A stretch of 43,942 nt of DNA, taken from UBA9732 sp963621975 (GTDB taxonomy: Bacteria; Spirochaetota; Spirochaetia; Sphaerochaetales; Sphaerochaetaceae). The stretch lies in contig CAVFGI010000016.1 in the NCBI GenBank assembly GCA_963621975.1, positions 1 through 43,942 on the forward strand. Reading direction: 5' to 3'. Each line of letters opens with the position of its first letter. Position 1 is the first letter of the stretch. This document shows positions 6,653-15,573 of this stretch, in pieces. The position numbers were made by a program, and so were the translations under genes. The notes beneath the pieces were generated by a model, which saw nothing but the letters and a program-made list of their open reading frames with translations, was not told the DNA's origin and did no database searches.

Positions 6653-8031
6653 GTAACATATGCAAGAGTATATGCAGCACTTGCAAGAGAAATTTTCTGT
6701 TGAAGGATCTCCATTCTGTCAGTATTAATCTCAATCTTCTGAGACAGTACATTAGTTTTAGAAATAAGACCCTCTTCTTTTTGAAGTTCAAGCATTTCAA
6801 GTCTGCCCTGAGCTTCCTCCAGCTTTAGGTTGAGATATTCAATCTTAGCTTGGGCTAATTCAGCTGAAGCAATGTTTTCCTGTGCAACAGATTGAAGCTG
6901 GTCAACGGCAGCATCATAGTCTGCAATAGAACCAAGAACTTCACTTTGAGCATATGAGACATCGTTGAGTTTTACTCCACCATCCCAAACTGTGGACTTG
7001 ATAGCAAATGTAATATATAGACCATAGTCATCTTTTCTATACCAGTTGGTTTCAAGCAGAGGGAAGGCAGAACCGCCATAGTTTAATGTTACTTGTAGAG
7101 CAAAATCTGGCTTCCAATATAAGGAGTCTTCTGCAATCTTTTTCTTTAATTGCAAAGCCTGTGTTTGCTTTTTAAGCATTGTCAAAGGCTCGCTTGAAGA
7201 CCTAGTTGCAAGATTGTAAAGCTCATCATGATCAATAGCAACAATAGCCTGAATCTCCTCTTCATTGATAGAATAATCAATGTCTTCAGATTTTAGGCTA
7301 TCATTACCAGTAATTGTGCGGAGCTCTTGTAAATTAGATTTGTACTCTTTAGCAATCTCTTGCTTTGTAACATCAATCTCCATTGCATCAATTTTAGCTT
7401 TGATAACCTCTTGTTTTAGAATCATTCCATTGTCGTACGCATCTTGGCTTACAGCTACAAGTTCATCTGCAATTGCCTTAGTTTCATCTAGGATTTCAAG
7501 AATTTCATCCATGTATTTCATAGCAGAAAGTCTTGCTTTAAGCTGAGCCGAAAGCTGATTTGATGTGTCCTCAATAGAGAGGGCTCTAATTTCTGCAACC
7601 TGGGTGTACAGCTTAACAGCATCTGGAATCTTTCCCCATGTAAACAAAGGCTGAGTAATTGAAAGACTTGCATTGTAGTAGAAATTATCCATACCTTTGT
7701 ACAGTGTGACATATTCGCCTGCACTAGAACCTGGAACTACAACTCCAAGTTGAGAAGCAAGTTCATCCACTGAGATTGTAGTTTTTCCAATTGGTGGATT
7801 TGCCATGTATGTTGAGGTTAGCATGAGATCAATGGTGGGCTGATAGTTTGCTTTGGCATTCTTTACATCCAAGAGACTTTGAATGTAGGTTTGTCTAGCC
7901 TTTTGCAATGTTGCATTGCTACCATTCATAGATGCTTGAAGATCTTCAAAGGTTGCGTTGCTGCCTTCATCAGCAAACAACGCAGAACACACTAGAAGAA
8001 GCACAAGCATTACTGTGCAAAACTTTTTCAT
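6637..8031 (-). CDS. TolC-family outer-membrane efflux protein
   Basis: This is the outer-membrane channel of the RND efflux system encoded upstream in the same transcript. A signal peptide (MKKFCTVMLVLLLVCSALFA, then D-E) is followed by two long helix-rich repeats typical of OEP/TolC (PF02321), with alternating beta segments such as YNASLSITQPLFTWGKIPDA and YGLYITFAIKSTVWDGGVKL. At 464 residues the length fits. It starts 19 bases after the lipoprotein gene and is last in the operon. The substrate is unknown. Confidence 0.92.
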   Translation of the reverse strand: MKKFCTVMLVLLLVCSALFADEGSNATFEDLQASMNGSNATLQKARQTYIQSLLDVKNAKANYQPTIDLMLTSTYMANPPIGKTTISVDELASQLGVVVPGSSAGEYVTLYKGMDNFYYNASLSITQPLFTWGKIPDAVKLYTQVAEIRALSIEDTSNQLSAQLKARLSAMKYMDEILEILDETKAIADELVAVSQDAYDNGMILKQEVIKAKIDAMEIDVTKQEIAKEYKSNLQELRTITGNDSLKSEDIDYSINEEEIQAIVAIDHDELYNLATRSSSEPLTMLKKQTQALQLKKKIAEDSLYWKPDFALQVTLNYGGSAFPLLETNWYRKDDYGLYITFAIKSTVWDGGVKLNDVSYAQSEVLGSIADYDAAVDQLQSVAQENIASAELAQAKIEYLNLKLEEAQGRLEMLELQKEEGLISKTNVLSQKIEINTDRMEILQQKISLASAAYTLAYVTGILE

Positions 8032-8050
8032 TTAAAAAACCCCTTATGCC

Positions 8051-9616
8051 TTAAACTGTGAAGATGTAGTTAGAAAAGTTAGTATCTTCACTTGTGAGTT
8101 CAATTGTTCCCACCTCAGTACCTTCTCTTTTTACTGTAAGAGTAATTGGGTTTGAAACATAGGAAACTGGAGTAGTGTCACTTTCATCTGTAGGATCATT
8201 ATAGGTCAATTCTATTTTCCCAGATTTGCCAAGACCTTCATATTTACCATGATTTGTAGGAGCTCCATCAACTGTAGGATTTTCTGCCCTTGTAATTACT
8301 GTATCACCAAGTTTTGTGTCTCCATTGTAAATTGTAAGTTTTTTACCATCGTCGGTCTTATCTCCATATCCTTCACCAGTTACAGATGCGTTGTATACAT
8401 AACCGCTGATTCCAGTGCCAAGTCTTAGATAATTCTTTCTAAAGTAAACATCTACGCTTAGACTATCGCTGTTATCATTCAACTTGACCTCAATAAAGTC
8501 GTCTTCATCTCTAAGAGACGCATCATTTTCACCTTCTGTCCAATCCCAATAGTCATTGTTAGAGCCTTTCTGGTCATCAAACTTCCCTAATATTAAGGTG
8601 CAAGGATTCTCTTCCATACCTCTTCTGAACTTAACATTGATGGTTGAACTACCGGTTGAAGTTGTTACTGTATCAGATTTTACAGTATCATCATCTCCGT
8701 TGTTATACTCCCACGCAAAGTAAATTGGGTCTGTAATTAAGTTGGATGTAGCACCATCCTTAAGGTTAATTGTAACACTTACAGTCTCCCAATCATTTGT
8801 GAAATAGAGACTGTTGGATGTATAGCTCTTGCTGGAAGAAGAGTAGTTCATTTCAACTTTTTCTTCCCCATCATAGCTCCAGTCGTCGCCTGTCTGAATA
8901 TCGTATACAGTTACTGTTGGAGGGTTTGAACCGTCGTCCTTGTACTTTACAGTAATGGTATATTGACCATTTGTAATTGAAGAAACAGTTGCAAAAACAT
9001 TGTCTGAGCCATTAGCACTATAACCATCACAATAGCTGTAGCGGAATGAGAATCCACTTGTGTCAGTTATAGTAGAATCTGAACCGGAAGCAGTTGTGCT
9101 GTTGTCATCAATATCCTTGAACTTAACAACCAAGTTCTTACTTACCGATACCTTATCACAATAAACAATACCAAAGTTGTTTGACTTGTCGGACTGGACC
9201 GTTCTCCCTTCAACTTTTGTAAGACCATAATCTTTATGGAAAACTAGCAAGTATACAGTACGGCTGTCAGCATCTTTTCCATAGATTGGGTCATTTGTCT
9301 TCCATCTAAGCGATGAAATTGAGAAAGAGCCATCTGATGTGGTCTTTGCAGAAGGTACTGAGTAGTCGTTAAAAACACTCTTTCCATCCCAGTTTTCATA
9401 GGCATTTTCCCATGCTGTCTTATCATCATAGGCATAAACCATGGCATCTGCAATTCCGCCGGATTGTGTTGAAGAGGTTTCTCTTGCACTTCTGTCTTTA
9501 ACAGTTCCACTAATTGCAGAATCAAAGACGGCCGAGCAGCTTGTCAGTGTAAGTGCCATTAGGCAGACCAGTAGCAATTCTACAACTTTTAAATTTTTAA
9601 AAATCTTGTTTTTCAT
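8051..9616 (-). CDS. Large lipoprotein encoded within the RND efflux operon
   Basis: I do not recognise this 521-residue protein as a named family. It has a lipoprotein signal with lipobox LTSC (Cys at residue 27). The mature part starts with AISGTVKDRSARETSS and continues as Thr/Ser/Asp-rich beta segments, with GTGISGYVYNASVTGEG near residue 430. The two xISGxV starts look like carboxypeptidase-regulatory or Ig-like folds. The ATG at 9616 has GGAGGAAAA upstream, and the gene begins directly after the pump's stop. Position implies a surface or periplasmic accessory of the pump. No catalytic motif is visible. Confidence 0.8.
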   Translation of the reverse strand: MKNKIFKNLKVVELLLVCLMALTLTSCSAVFDSAISGTVKDRSARETSSTQSGGIADAMVYAYDDKTAWENAYENWDGKSVFNDYSVPSAKTTSDGSFSISSLRWKTNDPIYGKDADSRTVYLLVFHKDYGLTKVEGRTVQSDKSNNFGIVYCDKVSVSKNLVVKFKDIDDNSTTASGSDSTITDTSGFSFRYSYCDGYSANGSDNVFATVSSITNGQYTITVKYKDDGSNPPTVTVYDIQTGDDWSYDGEEKVEMNYSSSSKSYTSNSLYFTNDWETVSVTINLKDGATSNLITDPIYFAWEYNNGDDDTVKSDTVTTSTGSSTINVKFRRGMEENPCTLILGKFDDQKGSNNDYWDWTEGENDASLRDEDDFIEVKLNDNSDSLSVDVYFRKNYLRLGTGISGYVYNASVTGEGYGDKTDDGKKLTIYNGDTKLGDTVITRAENPTVDGAPTNHGKYEGLGKSGKIELTYNDPTDESDTTPVSYVSNPITLTVKREGTEVGTIELTSEDTNFSNYIFTV

Positions 9617-9617
9617 A

Positions 9618-12600
9618 TTATTTTTCCTCCTCTGCAACTTTGGCAGAATTTTTCTTTTTATAAACTCTCTTAAGTTTTGCTCTTTCAAGCATGTAGTAGT
9701 AAGTTGGCATGATATATAGAGTTAGTATCATACTAGTAGCAAGACCACCCATGATAACCTGTCCCAACGGGGCATAGATTTCTGCACCTTCGCCCTTGGC
9801 CACAGCCATAGGAATAACACCCAAGACAGTTGTCAGAGTTGTCATCAAGATAGCTCTAAGTCTTGAGGCCGATCCCTCTGCCGTTTCCCTGTCTAGGATT
9901 GCTCGTTCTTCTCTATATGAAAGCATTCCAAGGGTATTGGTATATTCATCAAATTGAAGGCCTTTCATGGTTAAGAGCTTTTCTCTGTCACGCTTTCTGG
10001 CAAAGTTTGCATAATCTGCAATAACAATACCGTTGTTAACCAGCATTCCAATGAGAGAAACAATTCCTAGAATTGAAACAATACTCATGGATGAGCTGAA
10101 GATTGAAAGGGCAACAACTGCACCAATGATACAGAATGGGAACAAAAGCATGATTAAGAACGGCTGATCAAAACGCTCAAAAACAGCAACCATTACAAGA
10201 TAAACCAAGAACATTGCAATCAAAAGGGCCTGAATCAAAGGGGTCATAGAAGTTTCAACCATTTCTCCAAGACCACTTGTCTTTGTTGTAATTCCACTAG
10301 GAAGTGGGTTTTCTGCTAGGTATTGGTTAATCTTCTTTGTAACGCTATCAGTACTTTCTGTTGTAAGTGTTGCAGAGACTGTAAGAGAAGTAGCTCTGTC
10401 ATCATGGTTAATCTGAGACAAGTTTTCTTCCAAATCAAGAGAAGCAACATTTGCAAGGGAAATTGTTGCACCAGCAAGAGATGTAACCTTTATATCGTTT
10501 AGTCTGTGGGCACTAAGCTCTTGATCTTGGACATCTGAATACAGGTGAATATCATAACGGTCATCGCTACCTTCTTGGCTGTATTTACCTACATCAGTTC
10601 CGTAGAAAAGAATAGCACTTGTAAGTCCTGCTTCCTTTGCTGGAACTCCTAGACTTGTTAGGTAATCATAAGTTCCGTTAATGACAGCTGTTTTCATGTC
10701 GTTTGTAGCACTAATGCTTGTTGTCATTACTTCAGGGTAACTCTTGAGCTGTGCTTCAATGCGCTCTGCAGCTTCATAAAGAGCATCTGTATCTTCTCCA
10801 ACCAACATAAGGCCGTAACCACCACCGTTTGAAACCAAGTTAATGAGTCTATCAAAACCACCGTTTTCTACGCTAATTGTTGCATCTGGAATATTTGCAG
10901 ACAGAAGCTCCTGTACCTGAAGAATAATATCATGAATGTCTCTATCTCTGTCTTTGACGCTAGTAAGAACTACATGGATTGCGCCCTTATTCTTTGTTGC
11001 TTGAGATAGAACTGACATGTCCTTTCCTGAGAAAACCACGTCTGCTTTCATCTCTGGCACAGCTTCAATTACAAGCTCTTCAATCTTGTTCATTGTTTGA
11101 TGAGTTTCTTCAAGAGAGTAGGTTTGAGGCAGTGTTACATTAACATAGAAGTCACCGTTATCTGTTGAAGGTATGAATGTGAACTCCATGTTTGGTAGAA
11201 TGTAAACACTCAAAAGAACTACCAACAATGCCACAACAAGCATGAATGGACAGTGTTTTTCAACAAAGTATAGGCTTTTAGCATACCATTTCTCAACTTT
11301 CTTAAGACCTCTTACAACTATGTTTTCGCGTTTTGGTGTTCGTACACTGTCATCTTCTTTGAGAAGTTTTTTCATTAAGAACGGTATGTATATGATTGCA
11401 ACAAGTAGTGATGCAGAAAGTGAGAGCATGAAGGTTACTGATACGTCTTTGAGAATTTGTCCTACAAGACCACTCATCATTGCAATTGGCAAGAAAACAA
11501 CAATTGTTGTAAGTCCTGATCCTAAAACAGAGCCCATAACGTTATCGGTACCTAAAAATATTGACTGGTTGACGGTGTAGAGGGCTTTGCCGTCTTTTGT
11601 TTCCTGGTAGTATCGGTATACTTGGTCCAGGACAAGAATGGCAGCTCCTACTATGTTTCCCAACGCAACTACAATGCCAGATAGGGAAAGAAGGTTAATT
11701 GTGATGCCCATAAGCTGCATTCCAATGAACGTGAAGAAAATTGAAAGCGGGATGGACAGGCCAATTATGATTGTGGCCTTGAAGTCGCTGAGGAAGATGT
11801 AAATAACTAGGACTGCAATGAGAATACCTAGTACTCCAGATTCTATAACTGTGGAAAGTGAGGAGTTAACTAGTGTTGAGTCGTCGCTAATCATGGTAAA
11901 TTTAAGGGCTCCACCGTATTTGGCTTCTTCCTCTGCCAAGATTTCTTTAATTTTGTTTGTGATTTCTATGGTGTTGCCATCGCTTCTTTTACAAATATCA
12001 ACGCTTATGACTTCTTTGCCGTTTTTTGTGACAATGTAGTCTTCATCTTTGTAGTCGAGCGATATGTCTGCTACATCTGATAACCTTATGATTCCACCAT
12101 CTAGTGAGTACCCTACAGGAATTGAGGCAATCTCATCCAAAGAAGAGTAGGTGGAGTCAAATTTTGCATCTATTGATGTACCTTCAAAAGAGACAGAATC
12201 AAGAGGTATGGAGTAGTTGCTGTAAGAAAGCATCTGGTAAACCGCAATTGGAGAGATTCCCTTGCTGTTTAGATCGTCCATTCTGAGTTTTACATCAACT
12301 GTAGGGTTTTTAGCCCCGTTAACAGTAATTGTTGATACTCCAGAGATTTGTGTAAGTTGTGGCTTAATCTCATTTTCAACATAATCTCCAAGAGCATTAA
12401 TGTCCCCATCTGTACTTTCAACAACAAAAGAGGCAATTGAAAGCATTGAAGTTCCACCAACTAGAGCATAAGGTCTACCTTGTATGCCATCTGGTAAGTC
12501 ATCAATTAAGTCATCTATTCTATTTCTGACTTCATCTATCTCATCGTAAGGGTCAATGCCATCCTGGTAGGTAATTGATACTATTGAGGCACTATTTATT

Positions 12601-12851
12601 GATTGAGAAGACATACTCTTGAAGTTTGGAAGAGTGACAAAATCGTCCTCAAGAACATTGGTAATAGTTTCCTCTATATCTTTACTAGAGGCACCTGGGT
12701 AGATAGTAACAACATATACCATTGGGTTTGAGATATCTGGAAGAAATTCTGTATTTGTGTCTGCAACCGCCATAAGTCCAAAGACACCTAAGGCTAAAAG
12801 CGTCATTGCAATTATTACGGGGTGCGCAACCGGATAACGAGTAAGTTTCAT
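9618..12851 (-). CDS. RND efflux pump (AcrB/HAE1-like) lacking TM4 proton-relay aspartates
   Basis: This 1077-residue inner-membrane pump has a family-typical N-terminal TM1 (HPVIIAMTLLALGVFGLMAV), two large periplasmic loops and a C-terminal helix set. The conserved TM11/12 region LRAILMTTLTTVLGVIPMAV keeps the Arg and Thr of the family. In TM4, where AcrB has the D407-D408 pair, the sequence is ALGNIVGAAILVLDQV, so Gly402-Ala403 replace both aspartates. In TM10 the AcrB lysine is replaced by Asn (LVNNGIVIADYA), a common variation. AGGAAG precedes the ATG. It sits between adaptor and lipoprotein genes. Drug efflux is the default inference, but energisation is uncertain. Confidence 0.93.
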   Translation of the reverse strand: MKLTRYPVAHPVIIAMTLLALGVFGLMAVADTNTEFLPDISNPMVYVVTIYPGASSKDIEETITNVLEDDFVTLPNFKSMSSQSINSASIVSITYQDGIDPYDEIDEVRNRIDDLIDDLPDGIQGRPYALVGGTSMLSIASFVVESTDGDINALGDYVENEIKPQLTQISGVSTITVNGAKNPTVDVKLRMDDLNSKGISPIAVYQMLSYSNYSIPLDSVSFEGTSIDAKFDSTYSSLDEIASIPVGYSLDGGIIRLSDVADISLDYKDEDYIVTKNGKEVISVDICKRSDGNTIEITNKIKEILAEEEAKYGGALKFTMISDDSTLVNSSLSTVIESGVLGILIAVLVIYIFLSDFKATIIIGLSIPLSIFFTFIGMQLMGITINLLSLSGIVVALGNIVGAAILVLDQVYRYYQETKDGKALYTVNQSIFLGTDNVMGSVLGSGLTTIVVFLPIAMMSGLVGQILKDVSVTFMLSLSASLLVAIIYIPFLMKKLLKEDDSVRTPKRENIVVRGLKKVEKWYAKSLYFVEKHCPFMLVVALLVVLLSVYILPNMEFTFIPSTDNGDFYVNVTLPQTYSLEETHQTMNKIEELVIEAVPEMKADVVFSGKDMSVLSQATKNKGAIHVVLTSVKDRDRDIHDIILQVQELLSANIPDATISVENGGFDRLINLVSNGGGYGLMLVGEDTDALYEAAERIEAQLKSYPEVMTTSISATNDMKTAVINGTYDYLTSLGVPAKEAGLTSAILFYGTDVGKYSQEGSDDRYDIHLYSDVQDQELSAHRLNDIKVTSLAGATISLANVASLDLEENLSQINHDDRATSLTVSATLTTESTDSVTKKINQYLAENPLPSGITTKTSGLGEMVETSMTPLIQALLIAMFLVYLVMVAVFERFDQPFLIMLLFPFCIIGAVVALSIFSSSMSIVSILGIVSLIGMLVNNGIVIADYANFARKRDREKLLTMKGLQFDEYTNTLGMLSYREERAILDRETAEGSASRLRAILMTTLTTVLGVIPMAVAKGEGAEIYAPLGQVIMGGLATSMILTLYIMPTYYYMLERAKLKRVYKKKNSAKVAEEEK

Positions 12852-12862
12852 TTAGCACTTCC

Positions 12863-13975
12863 TTAATTACTTGCACTTGTTGTGCTAGAGCTGTCAACTA
12901 TTGCTACTGGCAGACCACTGAAGAGGTCATCTTGACCTTTTATGATGAACTGCTTGTCTTTGTATTCTTCTGGAATAATGACATATTCTCCTGTGTAAAA
13001 TGCGTTTAAAAGGTCAATTCGCTTTGCTGTATAGCCATCTTCACCTTTTTCTACATAATAAGCACCGCCATCAAGTTTCATAGCTTTTCTTTCAATTGAA
13101 TAACCTGTTTGGGTTTCTATAGCAATGGTGACTTTTACGTACATTCCTGGGTTGAAGAATGTAGGATCATCTAATTTAAGATATAGTTTGAAGTTTTTGC
13201 TTGTTGGATCAACATATGGAGAAACTGCTTTAATTGTTGCAGTAGTTGTTTTTTCCTCCGAATAAGTAGTTGCAGGTCTTGTAATTGTAATCTTATAGTT
13301 TGATTCTGTTCCGTTTGTATAAGCATCTGAGAATAGGGCAAAGTATTGCTCTCCAAGATTTAAGTTAACTGTCAAATTGCTTAAATCTGCAATTGTTGCT
13401 ACAGGTGTTCCTTGAGAAGCTGTGCTTCCTTGGCTCAAGATTGTTTTGAGAATTGTGCCACTTGTCTTTGCTGTAACGTTTGTATAAGAAAGTTGTAGTT
13501 CTGCAAGTTCCAACTGTGCCTTATAAGCGTCTCTTTGAGCTTTAACAGTATCATAATCCTGCTTTGACGCGCTTTCATTCTTATAGAGCTTTTCAACTCT
13601 TTCAAATGAACTCTCATAGGCTAAGTAAGCAGCTTCTGCTTGCTGTCTTTGAAGTTCGTAAGGCTCAGGGTCAATAACAGCAATGACATCGCCTTCATTT
13701 ACATAGTCGCCTTCCTGGACATTAAACTCAAGAAGTGTCCCATCAAGATACGCAGTAACAGGGATTGTTGATTCTGCAGAAACATAAGAAGAAAGTGTAA
13801 TTTCCTTCGTAAGAGTTCTTATCTGTGGATTTGTTACTTCAACCGGTGAAGTTGGACGTTCATAAGTTGTTTCAGTTCTTGTTGAATAGAACCACTTTAA
13901 AACTAAATAAAGGGTAATGAACACAATGAACAATACTGTGTACATTAATACAGATTTGAGCTTTTTACTTTTCAT
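12863..13975 (-). CDS. RND periplasmic adaptor (HlyD/MFP family)
   Basis: This membrane-fusion protein should link the pump to TolC. One N-terminal membrane anchor (VLMYTVLFIVFITLYLVLKW) is followed by a lipoyl-like half (LLEFNVQEGDYVNEGDVIAV), a helical hairpin near residues 110-160, the second lipoyl half (TNVTAKTSGTILKTILSQGS) and beta-barrel segments. At 370 residues it is of usual size. The ATG at 13975 has GAGAGG 7 bases upstream; a TTG at 13990 is less likely. It is first in the operon, facing the TetR gene across the operator region. Confidence 0.93.
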   Translation of the reverse strand: MKSKKLKSVLMYTVLFIVFITLYLVLKWFYSTRTETTYERPTSPVEVTNPQIRTLTKEITLSSYVSAESTIPVTAYLDGTLLEFNVQEGDYVNEGDVIAVIDPEPYELQRQQAEAAYLAYESSFERVEKLYKNESASKQDYDTVKAQRDAYKAQLELAELQLSYTNVTAKTSGTILKTILSQGSTASQGTPVATIADLSNLTVNLNLGEQYFALFSDAYTNGTESNYKITITRPATTYSEEKTTTATIKAVSPYVDPTSKNFKLYLKLDDPTFFNPGMYVKVTIAIETQTGYSIERKAMKLDGGAYYVEKGEDGYTAKRIDLLNAFYTGEYVIIPEEYKDKQFIIKGQDDLFSGLPVAIVDSSSTTSASN

Positions 13976-14295
13976 AAAATACCTCTCCAAATAACGGTGA
14001 AAAAATTACTAATAAAAGAGTTTTTTATCAACAGATTTTTAAGCGAATAAACAAAATTTCGCTATAATGTATAAATATCAACAAACGTAGGAAAAATGTT
14101 GGAGAATGAAATAAAACTTTGCAACATAGATAATTGCTCGTAAGATGTTGAAAAAAAATACTTTTTTATAGCTCCAACAGTTGATTTTTTTACAACATAT
14201 GTTGTATTTTTCTCTTGATTTGTTTTTTTGTGAATTATTAAGGTTCGCGAAAAAACTTATTACTTTATACTATTGGATATTATTGGTCGTAAAAA
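13976..14295. promoter_or_regulatory. Divergent regulatory region between efflux operon and tetR
   Basis: This 320-base AT-rich gap holds no gene. It is dense in CAAC/GTTG half-sites: around 14079, 14098, 14147 and 14174, plus the perfect palindrome at 14191-14206. Both divergent promoters must lie here. A -10-like TATACT (14266-14271) or TATTAT (14278-14283) could serve tetR; no clean -35/-10 pair was found for the efflux operon. Confidence 0.55.
14191..14206. promoter_or_regulatory. Operator-like perfect 16-bp palindrome (TetR site)
   Basis: TACAACATATGTTGTA is a perfect palindrome lying 90 bases before the tetR start. A shorter relative, CAACAGTTG, is at 14174-14182. Palindromes of 15-18 bp with this symmetry are typical TetR operators, and the divergent TetR gene is the natural ligand. 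Confidence 0.65.
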
Positions 14296-14898
14296 ATGGA
14301 AACTGGAAGAAAACTAAATAGAAATGCGTTGCGTTCTAAACGGTTGATTCGCCAAGCCTTTGTTAATCTTATCAAGACAAAGTCTGCTGACAAAATTACA
14401 ATTACAGACATTGTTAATGAAGCCAACATTAACAGAGCAACTTTTTATGCTCACTACTCTTGTTTAAAGGACTTAATTGATGAGATTGAGCAGGATGTTA
14501 TAGACAAACTCATGGAAGTTCTAAAAGATTTCAAACTTGAGAATTTCTTTTCTAATCCAACACCACTGCTACTTCAAGTTAGTATTTTCCTTTCTGAAGA
14601 TCCAGACTACTATAAGACTCTTGCTTCAACACCGGAATCTAGTGTGTTTATAGAGAAACTTAAATTGATTTTTGTAGATTATATGGAACAGGATGCCTCC
14701 ATCCCTCTTGAAGTAAGACAGTCAAAAGCTTTTCATATTAGTGTTCTCTTTTTTGCTGGTGGCCTTGTTTCTCTTTATACTCAATGGTTAAACGGGCAAC
14801 TTGACTGCTCTTTATTCGATATTCCAATGCAAGTTAGCAAATTGTTTTCAATGGCAAACTGGTCTAAGGATGTTTGTGAAAACCCTGAAAAACATTAA
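14296..14898 (+). CDS. TetR-family transcriptional regulator of the efflux operon
   Basis: Residues 12-60 form a TetR helix-turn-helix (KSADKITITDIVNEANINRA followed by TFYAHYSCLKDLIDEI). The rest is a helical ligand-binding and dimerisation domain of ordinary length (200 residues in total). It is divergent from the RND efflux operon, and a perfect palindrome lies between them, so it most likely represses the pump genes and itself. No Shine-Dalgarno is visible before the ATG. Its stop overlaps the stop of the convergent ecfT gene by 3 bases (shared TTAA at 14895-14898), with no terminator between them. Confidence 0.9.
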   Translation: METGRKLNRNALRSKRLIRQAFVNLIKTKSADKITITDIVNEANINRATFYAHYSCLKDLIDEIEQDVIDKLMEVLKDFKLENFFSNPTPLLLQVSIFLSEDPDYYKTLASTPESSVFIEKLKLIFVDYMEQDASIPLEVRQSKAFHISVLFFAGGLVSLYTQWLNGQLDCSLFDIPMQVSKLFSMANWSKDVCENPEKH

Positions 14899-15566
14899 AG
14901 ATTTCTATTTCTAATTGCAAGCAATGTTTCGTTTGCTTTTTTCATGCTAAGAGTAATAAACACCGGTAATAGAACAATAATCTTGCGGGGTGTTCTCTTT
15001 CCAGCTCTTGCGTGCCATGCCAAATCAAGAGAATTCCAGATTGCAAATAGCTGAGGTAGAAAGTTCAAGAAAAGGGCAAAAGACTTAGAGAAAGTAAGTT
15101 TTGAATGCCTGAAAGTAATGCATAACTCAATTTTTTCAAGTGATTCTCTCATCTCAAGGTGTGAAGTTGTTCTAAAAAAGATGGAAGTGTAAGCCATTGA
15201 TACCATAAGACGACTCATCAAAGTAAAGTTCCCTTTCTCAAGTAGAACAGTGGCATTAAAGTTGTCTTGAATTCCGGCCTCTATAGGCATTGGTGTCTTA
15301 TCAAAGAGAAGAATAGTAAGCACGTCTATGATGAAAATAAAAAAGCAATAGTAAACTATAGGTTTCAGATCTCTAAAAAAACTATTCATTGGAAGTTTTG
15401 CAATCAAAGCAAGAAGCACAGCAAAACAGAAAAAGGCCAAATGATAGGGCAGTGTAGTGAAATGTAATGCCAATGGCACACAAAAGAGAATAATTAGCTT
15501 TACAATAGCTGGAATCCTATGTAAAAGACTATCGCGTTTGTTGTAGGAAAGAATTGCTTCTGTCAT
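14895..15566 (-). CDS. ecfT: ECF transporter transmembrane (T) component
   Basis: This 223-residue membrane protein belongs to the CbiQ/EcfT/BioN family. It has several hydrophobic helices (VKLIILFCVPLALHF, then YYCFFIFIIDVLTILLF). The C-terminal coupling region contains the A-R-A/A-R-G-type motifs that dock the ATPase, here SLDLAWHARAGKRTPRK. The ATG at 15566 is chosen because the preceding residues overlap the ATPase tail. It follows the ATPase by 7 bases and bioY by one gene, so the module is probably a dedicated biotin transporter (BioN role). Confidence 0.85.
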   Translation of the reverse strand: MTEAILSYNKRDSLLHRIPAIVKLIILFCVPLALHFTTLPYHLAFFCFAVLLALIAKLPMNSFFRDLKPIVYYCFFIFIIDVLTILLFDKTPMPIEAGIQDNFNATVLLEKGNFTLMSRLMVSMAYTSIFFRTTSHLEMRESLEKIELCITFRHSKLTFSKSFALFLNFLPQLFAIWNSLDLAWHARAGKRTPRKIIVLLPVFITLSMKKANETLLAIRNRNL

Positions 15567-15573
15567 AAGTTTC

